This document shows, piece after piece, positions 45,129 to 54,427 of a stretch of 64,000 nucleotides of DNA. Origin of the DNA: Roseateles amylovorans (lineage in GTDB: Bacteria > Pseudomonadota > Gammaproteobacteria > Burkholderiales > Burkholderiaceae_C); the NCBI RefSeq assembly GCF_025398155.2, contig NZ_CP104562.2, positions 744,001 to 808,000 on the forward strand, given 5' to 3'. Under the pieces are notes generated by a model. That model had not been told where the DNA came from. It worked only from the letters and a program-made list of their open reading frames with translations, and ran no database searches. How positions within the stretch are numbered: the first letter of the stretch is position 1; each line of letters starts with the position of its first letter. Made by a program: the position numbers and the translations under genes.

Positions 45129-46070
45129 ATGAAGAGTTTGAAGCGCCACCTGGCCTGCTGCCTGCTGGGGGCGACCGCGTTGCTGACCGCCTGTGGCGGC
45201 GGCAGCGAGCAGATCGAAGAGTTCAAGCCCACCCGTATCCTGAGCTTCGGTGACGAGACCAGCGTGCTGCGCTCGGACGGCACCAAGTACAGCATCAACG
45301 GTGTGAACACGACCACCAACCTGGTGTCGTGCACCGTCAATCCGATCTGGAACCAATCCCTGGCCAGCGATTTCGGTTTGGTGTTCAAAGAATGCAATAC
45401 GTCCAACTTGGCCGCGACGACGGGTGTCATGTACGCCGCAGCGGGGGCAAAGGTGGCGGATGTGGCCGCACAGATCGATCGCCAGTTCGCGCTCGATGGC
45501 TTCAACGGCAAGGACCTGGTCACCGTGCTGGCCGGCGCCAACGACATCCTGGAGCTCTACGGACAGTTCGGCGCCCAGGATGCCAACACGCTTGGCAACG
45601 CCGCCGAAGCGCGGGGTGAAGCGCTGGCTGCTCAGGTCAACCGCATCGCCAATGGCGGCGGCAAGGTCATCCTGTCGACCATGCAGGACATCGGCTACAC
45701 GCCCTATGCGGTGAAGGAAAAGGCAGCCCATGCCGACACCGACCGCGCGGCGCTGCTGAGCGAGCTGTCCCGCCGCTTCAATGTCGGCCTGCGTCTGAAG
45801 ATCATCAACGACGGCCGGATGATCGGCCTGATCCTGTCCGATGAGCTGACCCAGACCATGGCGAGATACCCGTCGTCCTATGGCATGAGCAATTCCACCG
45901 ACGCGGCTTGCCTGACCAGCGCGCTGCCGCCGGTCTGCACCGACAAGACCCTGGCGACCAACGCCACCGCCACCACCTGGATGTGGGCCAGTGACACGCT
46001 GCTGGCGCCCGGCGCGCATGCGTACATCTACAACTCGGCGCGGACCCGGGCGAGGAACAACCCGTTCTGA
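45129..46070 (+). CDS. SGNH/GDSL-like lipoprotein with altered block I
   Basis: The 313-residue protein has a lipobox (ALLTACGGG) and an SGNH-hydrolase layout. The segment that should hold the nucleophile reads RILSFGDETSVL, with Glu where GDS usually has Ser. Block III is intact (VLAGANDILEL), and a terminal Asp/His region is seen at WASDTLLAPGAHAY. It may be an inactive or altered-mechanism esterase at the outer membrane. TTGGAG lies 5 bases before the ATG at 45129; the GTG at 45123 is less likely. Confidence 0.72.
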   Translation: MKSLKRHLACCLLGATALLTACGGGSEQIEEFKPTRILSFGDETSVLRSDGTKYSINGVNTTTNLVSCTVNPIWNQSLASDFGLVFKECNTSNLAATTGVMYAAAGAKVADVAAQIDRQFALDGFNGKDLVTVLAGANDILELYGQFGAQDANTLGNAAEARGEALAAQVNRIANGGGKVILSTMQDIGYTPYAVKEKAAHADTDRAALLSELSRRFNVGLRLKIINDGRMIGLILSDELTQTMARYPSSYGMSNSTDAACLTSALPPVCTDKTLATNATATTWMWASDTLLAPGAHAYIYNSARTRARNNPF

Positions 46071-46484
46071 TCCGTCGACGAGGCGGCGGCGCCTGAGTGC
46101 CGCTGCCGTACGGAACACGACGCGCGTGGATCGCGTCACCCTAAAGGGCCAGGCGTTGCTGCCGGCCCTTTTTTCATGGGCGCTGGGATCGACGATGTCG
46201 CGCATCGACCCACGCATTTGGGTGGGAATAAACCGCCCGCCGACAGGCATGTGGGGTTGCTATCGCACAGTCATGACAACACTGTTGCAGATGCGCCTCG
46301 TCCTGGTGTCGGGCCCCCTCGAGACCCTGGCATGCTGACGGCGTGTCAGGGTTTTTACGTTTAAGTACGTGGATTGCCCTGCCCTTATAGTGACCGCTTA
46401 GAAAAACGAACGACCGTTCGATTTGGTGCCCCCACTTCTCCCCCGGGGAGCACAGCCGACGGAGACAACCCTGGAGAAGTCTGA
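46071..46484. promoter_or_regulatory. Intergenic region with a terminator and a promoter/operator for the lipase operon
   Basis: This 414-base gap has no gene. It holds the terminator at 46143. Further down, TATAGT (46386-46391) has a weak -35 TTAAGT (46361-46366, spacer 19). CGAACG-AC-CGTTCG (46407-46420) is a perfect inverted repeat just after the -10, where a TetR-type repressor would block transcription. The remaining bases show no other clear signal. Confidence 0.5.
46143..46174 (+). terminator. Terminator after the SGNH lipoprotein gene
   Basis: AAAGGGCC (46143-46150) pairs with GGCCCTTT (46164-46171), and a T tract continues to 46174. The loop has an extra short GG/CC pairing. Confidence 0.85.
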
Positions 46485-47846
46485 ATGAAAAGCCAATTCA
46501 CCCTGGGCGGCCTGGCCTTGGCCGCTTCGGTTCTGCTGACCGCTTGCGGCGGCGGCACCGATGAATCTCGCGACGATCCGCCGCCTGCCCGTGGCACGCT
46601 GATGCTGGGCCTGCTGGCCGCTCCCACCGTGACCAAGGCGACGATCGACGCCGGCACGACCGCCAAGGGCGTCATCGCCCTGGCCGGCGCGGCCAAGTGC
46701 GATGTCGAGATCCGCTACGTCTACTACATGACGCGTGATCCGCAGGGCAATCCCGCCACCGCCTCCGCGGGTGTGTTTGTGCCGTCGGGCACCGATGCCG
46801 CCTGCTCCGGCCAGCGTCCGGTGGTGCTCTATGCCCACGGCACGACGACCGACAAGGCCTTCAACATGGCCCAGGTCGACACGAACGCCGAAGGCTCGCT
46901 GGTGATGGCGTTCTATGCCGCCCAGGGCTTCATCGTCGTGGCCCCGAACTACATGGGCTATGACCGCTCCGGCCTGCAGTACACGCCCTATCTGAATGCC
47001 GAGTCGTCGGCGATCGACATGGTCGACGGCCTGCGCGCAGCCAAGGCGCACCTGGCCGTGGAAGGCGCCTCCAAGCCCTCGTCCAAGCTGCTGATCACCG
47101 GTTACTCGCAGGGCGGCCACGTGGCCATGGCCACGCAGAAAGTCATCGAGCGTGACTACGCGTCCGAGTTCACCGTGACCGCCGCAGGTCCGATGTCCGG
47201 CCCGTACAACCTGGTGAAGATGGGCGACGCCGTCACCGGCGGCACCATCAACGCCGGTGCAACGCTGTTCCTGCCGCTGCAGCTGACCAGCTACCAGAAG
47301 GCCTACGGCAACATCTACAGCAGCCCGACCGAGGTCTATCAATCGCCGTACGCGGCCACCGCCGAGACCCTGTTCCCGTCGACCGAATCCCTCACCCAGC
47401 TGATCACCGAAGGCAAGCTGCCCGCAGACGCCACCTTCACCAAGCTGTTCGGCACCGGCGGCCTGCTGACGGATTCGTTCCGTACCGGCTATGCAGCCTC
47501 CAACTTCCGCAAGGCGCTGCAGACCAACACGCTGCTGGGCTGGACCCCGAAGGCCCCGATGGCGATGTGCGGCGGTGCCCAGGATCCGACCGTGTTCTTC
47601 TTCAACACCACCGATGCCCAGGCGGACTTCCTGAGCCGCGGCAAGGCCTACCCGGCCTTCAACCTGGAATCGCGCGCGACGTTGCCGGCCGGTGCGTCGG
47701 GTGACCTCGTCTACGGTGGATTCCAGCAGGCCAAGGCCGCCGCCGGTACCGGCGCCACCGCCGCTTACCACGGCACCCTGGTGCCGCCTTTCTGCAACGC
47801 CCTGGTGCGCGGCTACTTCCAGACGGTCCTGGCCGCCGGCCAGTAA
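46485..47846 (+). CDS. Lipoprotein lipase/esterase, alpha/beta hydrolase
   Basis: The 453-residue protein has a lipobox (VLLTACGGG, Cys near residue 21). The alpha/beta hydrolase core has LYAHGTTTDKAF as oxyanion strand and LLITGYSQGGHVAMATQ with the nucleophile Ser near residue 208. A long lid-like insert precedes a C-terminal part with an Asp-containing GGAQDPTVFF and a terminal His region. The type resembles secretory lipases. An OmpW-family gene follows after 30 bases. A palindromic operator-like site lies at 46407-46420. Confidence 0.8.
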   Translation: MKSQFTLGGLALAASVLLTACGGGTDESRDDPPPARGTLMLGLLAAPTVTKATIDAGTTAKGVIALAGAAKCDVEIRYVYYMTRDPQGNPATASAGVFVPSGTDAACSGQRPVVLYAHGTTTDKAFNMAQVDTNAEGSLVMAFYAAQGFIVVAPNYMGYDRSGLQYTPYLNAESSAIDMVDGLRAAKAHLAVEGASKPSSKLLITGYSQGGHVAMATQKVIERDYASEFTVTAAGPMSGPYNLVKMGDAVTGGTINAGATLFLPLQLTSYQKAYGNIYSSPTEVYQSPYAATAETLFPSTESLTQLITEGKLPADATFTKLFGTGGLLTDSFRTGYAASNFRKALQTNTLLGWTPKAPMAMCGGAQDPTVFFFNTTDAQADFLSRGKAYPAFNLESRATLPAGASGDLVYGGFQQAKAAAGTGATAAYHGTLVPPFCNALVRGYFQTVLAAGQ

Positions 47847-47876
47847 GCCAAGGCGATCAGCAAGGAGACACGAGTC

Positions 47877-48572
47877 ATGAAGAAGAACATTTCCCTCATC
47901 CTGGGCGCGGCGCTGCTGGCCATGGCCGGCGCGGCAAGCGCCGAGGAGGCCGCTGTCGGCAGCCACACCTTCTATCTGGGCCTGGCCCACATCGATGTGA
48001 ACAGCAAGGCCGCGCCGCTGTCCGGCAACAAGGCCTTCCCGGCGCCGGGCGCGCAGATCCGCGTCGGCAATGCGACCACGACCGGCTTCGGCTATGTCTA
48101 TCGCATGACCGATCGCCTGAGCGGCGAAGTGGTGCTGGGCATTCCGCCCTCGCACAAGATCTACGGCAACGGCGTGCTGGCCAATGCCGGCCAGATCGCC
48201 GTGGTGCGTCAGATGCCGCCGACGGTGTTCCTGAACTACCACTTCAAGGAAGTGCTGCCCAAGCTGCACCCCTTTGTCGGCGTGGGTCTGAACTACACCT
48301 ACTTCGAGAAGAAGCGCAGCACGCCCACCGGTGACGCGATCAGTGGCGGTCCGACCCGCATCACGCTGACCAACTCCTGGGGGCCGGCCGCGCATGCGGG
48401 CTTCGTGGTTCAGTACGGACGCAACTGGTCGCTGGTCGGCACCATGGCCTATGCCGATGTGCGCAGCACCATGCGGTCGTACACGACCACCAAGGACGGC
48501 GTCGAGGAACTGAGCACGAAGATCAACTTCCGCCCGGTCGTCACCTCTTTGTCGCTCGGCTACACCTTCTAA
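47877..48572 (+). CDS. ompW: OmpW-family outer-membrane protein
   Basis: The 231-residue protein has a signal peptide (MKKNISLILGAALLAMAG, cleavage near ASA). The rest is an eight-strand beta barrel ending in LSLGYTF, with an OmpW-like HPFVGVGLNYTYFEKK strand and a TNSWGPAAHAGF loop. OmpW channels allow small hydrophobic compounds to cross the outer membrane. Its position 30 bases after a secreted lipase suggests uptake of released fatty acids, an inference from context. Confidence 0.88.
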   Translation: MKKNISLILGAALLAMAGAASAEEAAVGSHTFYLGLAHIDVNSKAAPLSGNKAFPAPGAQIRVGNATTTGFGYVYRMTDRLSGEVVLGIPPSHKIYGNGVLANAGQIAVVRQMPPTVFLNYHFKEVLPKLHPFVGVGLNYTYFEKKRSTPTGDAISGGPTRITLTNSWGPAAHAGFVVQYGRNWSLVGTMAYADVRSTMRSYTTTKDGVEELSTKINFRPVVTSLSLGYTF

Positions 48573-48621
48573 CCGGGGGGATCGCCCCGACGGGCCCATC
48601 CAGGGCCGATACACTTGCCGC

Positions 48622-49476
48622 ATGAGCGTGTTGCTGGCCCTGGATAGCTCGACCGAACACATGGCTCTGGCCCTCGTTGGCCAGGGCCATGTTGCATTTG
48701 TGGACGCCGATGGCGGGGCCCAGGCCTCGCAACGGCTGGTGCCCGACGCCATGGCGTTGCTGCGCCAGGCCGGACTGACGCTCGCCCAGGTGGATGCGGT
48801 CGCCTTTGGTCGAGGGCCCGGCGCCTTCACCGGCTTGCGCACCGCCTGCTCGGTCGCCCAGGGTCTGGCCTTTGGCGCCAGCAAGCCGGTGCTGAGCCTG
48901 GACAGCTTGATGCTGGTCGCCGAGGACGCCCGACAGCAGGCGCTCGTGGCCGCCTCCGCCTCCGCCTCCGCCTCCGCCGCCGTCCAGACCGCTCCAGCAA
49001 CGCCCGATTCCGCCGTCGATGCCGTTTCGACTGCCGACGCTGATGCTGATGCTGATGCGCCCGATGCCGGCCTCGACGTCTGGGTCGCGATGGATGCCCG
49101 CATGAATCAGATCTACGCTGGCCGCTATCAATGGGACGGCCGCGCCTGGCACACCGTGGTGGCGCCGATGCTGATTGACCCGGAGCCGCTGCAAGCGCTG
49201 TGGCTCGATCAGCCGGCCGCCTGCGTGGCTGGCACCGCCTTGCTGGCGTTTGCGCTCGACACCGGGTCGGCTCGTCGCGTCGAACACACCGTGTCGCGTG
49301 CCCGCGCGCTCGGCGCGCTGGCGCAGCAGGCCTGGGCCCAGGGGCGCGCCGAAGACCCGGCCCATGCGCTGCCGCTGTATGTGCGCGACAAGATCGCCCA
49401 GACAACCGACGAGCGCGAACAGGCCAAGGCCGCGGCGAACGCCCTTCAAACGCCCCCGGGCGTGCCCGCCGCATGA
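48622..49476 (+). CDS. tsaB: tRNA threonylcarbamoyladenosine biosynthesis protein TsaB
   Basis: The 284-residue ASKHA-fold protein starts MSVLLALDSSTEHMALAL and has FGRGPGAFTGLRTACSVAQG, the TsaB signature near residue 70. TsaB pairs with TsaD in t6A formation on tRNA, for which Sua5 (at 44055) supplies the activated intermediate. It is longer than the usual 225-235 residues because of an Ala/Ser/Asp-rich insertion at about residues 110-150, built from short GCCTCC and GATGCT DNA repeats. Its stop overlaps rimI by 4 bases. Confidence 0.94.
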   Translation: MSVLLALDSSTEHMALALVGQGHVAFVDADGGAQASQRLVPDAMALLRQAGLTLAQVDAVAFGRGPGAFTGLRTACSVAQGLAFGASKPVLSLDSLMLVAEDARQQALVAASASASASAAVQTAPATPDSAVDAVSTADADADADAPDAGLDVWVAMDARMNQIYAGRYQWDGRAWHTVVAPMLIDPEPLQALWLDQPAACVAGTALLAFALDTGSARRVEHTVSRARALGALAQQAWAQGRAEDPAHALPLYVRDKIAQTTDEREQAKAAANALQTPPGVPAA

Positions 49477-49970
49477 GCGCACAAGCCCGCGAGCTGTTCG
49501 CGCCGGCGCCGCTGCAGCCGTTGCAGCCGCTGCGCGCGCTGGACCTGGACGAGGTGATGGCCATCGAGATCCAGGCCTACAGCCATCCCTGGACCCGCGG
49601 CAACTTCATCGATTCCATGGCCGCGGGTTATGCCGGCTTCGTGCTGCGCGACGCGCAGGCGCGGCTGTGCGGCTATTTCATGGCGATGCAGGTGATCGAC
49701 GAGATGCACCTGCTCAACATCACCGTGGCGCCCGATCTGCAGGGCCTGGGACTGGCGCGCCGCATGCTGGACGCCCTGGCGGTGCTGGCCCGCGCCCGTG
49801 GTTGCCACCAGGTCTGGCTGGAGGTGCGTGAGAGCAACGCCCGCGCGCGACGCCTTTATGAATGCTACGGCTTTGCCCAAAGTGGCCTGCGCCGTGGTTA
49901 TTACCCGGCCGCCGACGGTCGAGAAAACGCGCTGCTGATGACGCTGCGCCTGACGGAGCACGAGACATGA
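49473..49970 (+). CDS. rimI: Ribosomal-protein-alanine N-acetyltransferase RimI
   Basis: The 165-residue GNAT-fold enzyme has NITVAPDLQGLGLARRMLDA (acetyl-CoA loop) and VRESNARARRLYECYGFAQSG. The order tsaB-rimI is common, and the enzyme acetylates the N-terminus of protein S18. The overlap with both neighbours (ATGA) implies translational coupling. Confidence 0.93.
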   Translation: MSAQARELFAPAPLQPLQPLRALDLDEVMAIEIQAYSHPWTRGNFIDSMAAGYAGFVLRDAQARLCGYFMAMQVIDEMHLLNITVAPDLQGLGLARRMLDALAVLARARGCHQVWLEVRESNARARRLYECYGFAQSGLRRGYYPAADGRENALLMTLRLTEHET

Positions 49971-50947
49971 GCTGGACCGATCGTCAGCGCGCCATGCTGG
50001 AAGCGATGGGCCTGAAGGTCTGGGTGTCGCCGACGGCCGCGGAATCCTTCCTCCCTTCGTCGGTGACGGAGCGTCCGGCGTCGGCCGTCGCGTCGTCAAC
50101 CGCTGCGCCCGCGCACGCCCCGAGTACAGCCGCCGCACCGTCGACGGCCCTGCGCGAGACCGACAGCGCGGTGGCGTTCGCCGAGAGCCGGCCGGCTGCA
50201 CCGCCGCCCGCGCCGGTCCGCACACCCGCCACCGCTGCGGCGCCCACGCCGGCCGCCGCACCGCGTCCGATGGCGGAGGTGCTGGCCAAGGTGCTGCCGT
50301 CCACCGTGCCGGGCGACACACCGCAGTCGCCAGCGATCGAGAGTGGGCGCGGCCTGCCTCGAGGAACCATCGCCACGCTGGACTGGACCGGCCTGCGCGA
50401 GACCGTGGCGCAATGCCGGGCCTGCACGCTGTGCGAGTCGCGCAAACACACCGTGTTCGGTGTCGGCCATGAGCGCGCGCACTGGATGATCGTCGGCGAA
50501 GCGCCGGGCGAGCAAGAGGATGAGCAGGGCGAGCCTTTCGTCGGCGCGGCCGGCAAGCTGCTGGACAGCATGCTGCGCTCGATCGGGCTGAGTCGCGACG
50601 AGGGGCCACCGGAGCGGCAGGTCTACATCGCCAACACCCTGAAGTGCCGGCCGCCGCGCAACCGCAATCCCGATCCGGCCGAGCTCGCCCAATGCGAGCC
50701 CTACCTGCAGCGGCAGATCGAGCTGATCCAGCCGCGCGTGATCATCGCCATGGGCCGCTTCGCGGTGCAGCAGCTGCTCCAGAGCCAAGAGGCCATCGGT
50801 CGCCTGCGCGGCCGCGTGCACCGCTATCAGGGTGTGCCGCTGATCGTCACCTATCACCCGGCCTATCTGCTGCGCAACCTGCCGGAGAAGGCCAAGTCCT
50901 GGGAAGACCTGTGCCTGGCGTTGAGCACCGTTGAAACGGCGGCCTGA
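49967..50947 (+). CDS. udg: Uracil-DNA glycosylase, family 4
   Basis: The 326-residue repair enzyme has a poorly conserved Ala/Pro-rich N-terminus (residues 25-130). The family-4 catalytic domain follows: CRACTLCESR, IVGEAPGEQEDEQGEPF, NTLKCRPPRNRNPDP and VTYHPAYLLRN. Four cysteines are placed to hold a 4Fe-4S cluster. It removes uracil from DNA in base excision repair. The start overlaps rimI; a c-di-GMP gene follows directly. Confidence 0.95.
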   Translation: MSWTDRQRAMLEAMGLKVWVSPTAAESFLPSSVTERPASAVASSTAAPAHAPSTAAAPSTALRETDSAVAFAESRPAAPPPAPVRTPATAAAPTPAAAPRPMAEVLAKVLPSTVPGDTPQSPAIESGRGLPRGTIATLDWTGLRETVAQCRACTLCESRKHTVFGVGHERAHWMIVGEAPGEQEDEQGEPFVGAAGKLLDSMLRSIGLSRDEGPPERQVYIANTLKCRPPRNRNPDPAELAQCEPYLQRQIELIQPRVIIAMGRFAVQQLLQSQEAIGRLRGRVHRYQGVPLIVTYHPAYLLRNLPEKAKSWEDLCLALSTVETAA

Positions 50948-53065
50948 ATGAACGCCCCCACCACGCCGCCCGAGCCGTCCGGCCGTCCGCCCCGCCGGAC
51001 GCCCACCCTCGAGGACCAGGCGGCGCAGTTTCGGCTGCTGGTGGACCATGCCCCCGCGCTGATCGCCTTGTTCGATGCGCACGACCTGAGCTGTCTCTTC
51101 GCCAACCGCCAATATGCGCAGCGCTTCGGCCTGGACGAGCAAAGCATCCTGGGTCGCAGCTTTGACGACATCATCGGCGCCGACGCCGCCCGCGAGGTGC
51201 AGCCCTACATCGACCAGGTGCTGCGCGATCACCGCAGCGTCAACTATGAGCGTCGCCTGGTGCCGCCCGATGGCGAACCGCGCTGGATCGAAGTCAACCT
51301 GGTGCCGCACCTCACGCCGGATGGCCGCGAGGTGAGTGCCGCCTTCGTACTCATCTCCGACATCACCCGCTTCCGCGAGGCCGAACGCGCGATGCGCGAA
51401 TCGGAGGCGCGTCTGGCGACCTTCATGGAGGCGTCGGTCGAGGGCCTGCTGTTCCATCGCGATGGCGTGATCGCCGATGTGAATCCGTCGCTGTGCGCGC
51501 TGATCGGCTATCCGCTGGAGTTATTGATCGGGCGTCGGGCGCTGGAGCTCGTCGCGCCCGACCAGTTGGAGATCGTCCGTGCGGTGATGGAGGCCGGCGA
51601 CGAGACCCGCTATGAGACCGCGGTGATGCATCGCTCCGGCGAACGGATCCCGGTCGAATTCATCGTCCGCACGCTGTGGCGCAATGGCGAGCGGCTGCGC
51701 ATGGCCGTGGTGCGCGACATCCGCGAACAACAGGCCGCGCTGGCCCGCATCCATCACCTCGCCCATCACGATCCGTTGACCGGCCTGCTCAATCGCGCGA
51801 CCTTCATGGAGCGCCTGCGCGAGCGGCTGGCGCGAGGGCCGTCGCAGCGCGCGGCGTTGCTGTTCATCGACCTGGACAATTTCAAGCGGGTCAATGATTC
51901 GCTGGGGCATCTGGAAGGCGACCAGGTGCTGCGCACCGTGGCCGACCGCCTGCGCGCCGGTTTGCGGGGCGGGGATCTGGTGGCCCGCTTCGGCGGCGAT
52001 GAGTTCGTTGTCCTGCTCGAGGATGTGCATCAGCGCAAGGATGTCCAGGTGGTGCTCAATGCGCTGCTGAGTGTGGTGGAAGTGCCGGTGCAGGCCGATG
52101 GCCGCGATCTGTCGGTGACGCCCACGATCGGCGTGGCGCTGTATCCGGAACACGGCGAGAGCCCGGAGGAACTGCTCCAGCACGCCGACACCGCGATGTA
52201 CCTGGCCAAGTCGGCCGGCCGGGCGACCTACCGGTTCTTCGAATCGGCGATGGCCGAGACCGCTTATGCGGACCTGGTGCTGGAAGCCGAACTCGCCCAG
52301 GCTCTGACTGCCGATGAGTTCGTGCTCTTCTATCAACCGCAGGTGGCCGCGCAGACCGGCCAACTGACCGGCGCCGAAGCGCTGTTGCGCTGGCGGCATC
52401 CGACCCGCGGTCTGCTGTCGCCGGACGCCTTCATCCTGGTCGCCGAGCGGCATCGCCTGATGTTGCCGCTGGGCGAGTGGGTGATGCACGAAGCTGCGCG
52501 ACAGGCCCGCCTCTGGCATGAGCGCGGCATCGCGCCGGTGCCGATCGCGGTGAACCTGTCGAGCATGCAGTTCCGGTTGGACAGTTTTTCGAAGTCGGTC
52601 GCCCAGGTGCTCAAGACCGCGGGCGTGCCGGGCGAATGGCTGGAGCTGGAGCTCACCGAGCGCATGCTGACCGATGAGATCGAGCGCCTGCCCGAACTGC
52701 TGCAAAGCCTGCGCGCGCTGGGGCTGGCGATCTCCATCGACGACTTCGGCACCGGCTACACCGCCCTCAATCAGCTCACCCGTTTGCCGCTGGACAAGCT
52801 CAAGATCGATCAGAGCTTTGTCGCTGGCCTGCCCGACGACCGTCCCGCCGCGGCCATCACCCGCGCGGTGGTGCAGATGGCCAAGGGCCTGGGCATGCGC
52901 GTCGGCGCCGAGGGCGTGCGCAACGCGCGGCAATGGCATCTGCTGGCGGAATGGGGCTGTGATGAGCTGCAGGGCGAGGTGATCGCCTCCGCCATGCCGG
53001 CCGAAGAATTCGAAGCCTGGCTGGCCGCGCGCGGCCGGTCCGGGCTGCCCAGGCTCGATGCATGA
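50948..53065 (+). CDS. PAS-PAS-GGDEF-EAL c-di-GMP protein
   Basis: The 705-residue soluble protein has two PAS domains (about residues 20-140 and 150-270). Its GGDEF domain (about 275-435) has an intact RFGGDEF active site and an RxxD inhibitory site five residues upstream (RGGDLVARF). Its EAL domain (about 450-700) has EALLRWRHP, ELTERM, IDDFGTGYTAL, LKIDQSF and AEGV. Both catalytic sites look complete, so it may make and break c-di-GMP under PAS sensory control. The start lies one base after the udg stop. Confidence 0.95.
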   Translation: MNAPTTPPEPSGRPPRRTPTLEDQAAQFRLLVDHAPALIALFDAHDLSCLFANRQYAQRFGLDEQSILGRSFDDIIGADAAREVQPYIDQVLRDHRSVNYERRLVPPDGEPRWIEVNLVPHLTPDGREVSAAFVLISDITRFREAERAMRESEARLATFMEASVEGLLFHRDGVIADVNPSLCALIGYPLELLIGRRALELVAPDQLEIVRAVMEAGDETRYETAVMHRSGERIPVEFIVRTLWRNGERLRMAVVRDIREQQAALARIHHLAHHDPLTGLLNRATFMERLRERLARGPSQRAALLFIDLDNFKRVNDSLGHLEGDQVLRTVADRLRAGLRGGDLVARFGGDEFVVLLEDVHQRKDVQVVLNALLSVVEVPVQADGRDLSVTPTIGVALYPEHGESPEELLQHADTAMYLAKSAGRATYRFFESAMAETAYADLVLEAELAQALTADEFVLFYQPQVAAQTGQLTGAEALLRWRHPTRGLLSPDAFILVAERHRLMLPLGEWVMHEAARQARLWHERGIAPVPIAVNLSSMQFRLDSFSKSVAQVLKTAGVPGEWLELELTERMLTDEIERLPELLQSLRALGLAISIDDFGTGYTALNQLTRLPLDKLKIDQSFVAGLPDDRPAAAITRAVVQMAKGLGMRVGAEGVRNARQWHLLAEWGCDELQGEVIASAMPAEEFEAWLAARGRSGLPRLDA

Positions 53066-53155
53066 TGTGGCGCAGACCGCCGCCCCGCTGGCCAGGCGGA
53101 CCACGCTGGCCGGTGTGAGCGTGGTCACCGCGACGGACCGCTCGCCCGCCAGACG

Positions 53156-54427
53156 ATGGACAACGTGATCCCTTCAACGATGGCCACGATGGCCACGATC
53201 GCAACGACTGCCTTCAGCGCCCCGGACGGCGCCTTCGTTTCCCGCGCCCTCGACGCCTTCGACGCAACCGTCACCATGATCCCGACCGACCCCACCGCGG
53301 CCTCAGCCGCCGCTCCCGACACGACCACCATTGCCGATGCCATGCTGGCCCGTGTGCGCCAAGCCATTGCCGACGCCGGCGGCTGGCTGCCGTTTGACCG
53401 CTACATGAGCCTGGCGCTGTATGAACCGGGGCTGGGCTACTACGCCAATGACCGGCGCAAGTTCGGCACCATGCCCTCGCAAGGCTCGGACTTCGTCACC
53501 GCGCCGGAGTTGTCACCGCTGTTCGGCCGCACGCTGGCGCGACAGGTGGCGCAGGCGCTCGAGCTCAGCGGCACCGACGCGGTGATCGAATTCGGCGCCG
53601 GCAGCGGCGCGCTCGCCGAACAGCTGATCGAGACCCTGGACGCCCTGGGCCGGCCACCGGCGCGCTATCAGATCGTCGACCTCTCGGGCAGCCTGCGGGC
53701 GCGTCAGGCCGAACGCCTGCAGCGCTTCGCCCCGCGGGTCGAGTGGCTGGCCCGCTGGCCCGATGAGATCCACGGTGTCCTGGTGGCCAATGAGCTGCTG
53801 GATGCGATGCCGGTGCCGCTGCTGCAATGGACCGGCCAGGACTGGCTTCAACGCGGCGTGGTCGTGGCCGACGATGGCCGCCTGCGCTTCGAGGACCGCC
53901 CCGGCACCGAGCGCCCCCCGACGCCTCCTGAGCAGGACGACCGGTTCATTCCCGGCACCGTGGTGGAGATCCATCCACAGGCCGAAGCCTTCGTGCGGAC
54001 CCTGGCCTCGCATCTGAAGCGGGGCGCGGCCTTCTTCATCGACTATGGTTTCCCGGAGAGCGAGTACTACCATCCGCAGCGCACGGGCGGCACCCTGATG
54101 TGCCACCACCTGCACAAGGCCGACACCGATCCCCTGGTGCTGCCGGGTGAAAAGGACATCACCACCCATGTCAACTTCACCGGCATTGCGCTGGCGGGGC
54201 AGGATGCGGGGCTGATGGTGCTGGGCTACACCAGCCAGGCCAACTTCCTGATCAATTGCGGCCTGATCGATCTGCTGGGCGCGGCCGACTTGGCGCAGCG
54301 CGCGATGGCCCACCGCCTGATCGCCGAGCATGAGATGGGCGAACTGTTCAAGGTCATCGGCTTCGCGCCGGGCGAGGGCTTTGATGCGCTGGGCTTTACG
54401 GCGGGGGATCGCTCGCACATGCTTTGA
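53156..54427 (+). CDS. SAM-dependent methyltransferase, COG1565/NDUFAF7-like
   Basis: The 423-residue protein has the DUF185/COG1565 pattern: GWLPFDRYMSLALYEPGLGYY, the SAM loop VIEFGAGSGALAEQL and ANELLDAMPVPLLQW. Mitochondrial relatives methylate an arginine of complex I; the bacterial target is unclear. The first 40 residues are low-complexity (Thr/Ala/Met), so the start at 53276 (MIPTDPT) may be the true one; 53156 is the longest. Its 3' end overlaps the convergent cca gene by 32 bases. Confidence 0.87.
   Translation: MDNVIPSTMATMATIATTAFSAPDGAFVSRALDAFDATVTMIPTDPTAASAAAPDTTTIADAMLARVRQAIADAGGWLPFDRYMSLALYEPGLGYYANDRRKFGTMPSQGSDFVTAPELSPLFGRTLARQVAQALELSGTDAVIEFGAGSGALAEQLIETLDALGRPPARYQIVDLSGSLRARQAERLQRFAPRVEWLARWPDEIHGVLVANELLDAMPVPLLQWTGQDWLQRGVVVADDGRLRFEDRPGTERPPTPPEQDDRFIPGTVVEIHPQAEAFVRTLASHLKRGAAFFIDYGFPESEYYHPQRTGGTLMCHHLHKADTDPLVLPGEKDITTHVNFTGIALAGQDAGLMVLGYTSQANFLINCGLIDLLGAADLAQRAMAHRLIAEHEMGELFKVIGFAPGEGFDALGFTAGDRSHML

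Noticed and set aside
43698..46250. 850-codon reverse-strand frame across purK, sua5 and the SGNH gene
   Set aside because: It spans three genes with clear products on the other strand, and has no ribosome-binding site or motifs.
46398..49103. 901-codon reverse-strand frame across the lipase, ompW and tsaB
   Set aside because: It is antisense to three supported genes and has a His/Gly/Arg-biased translation.
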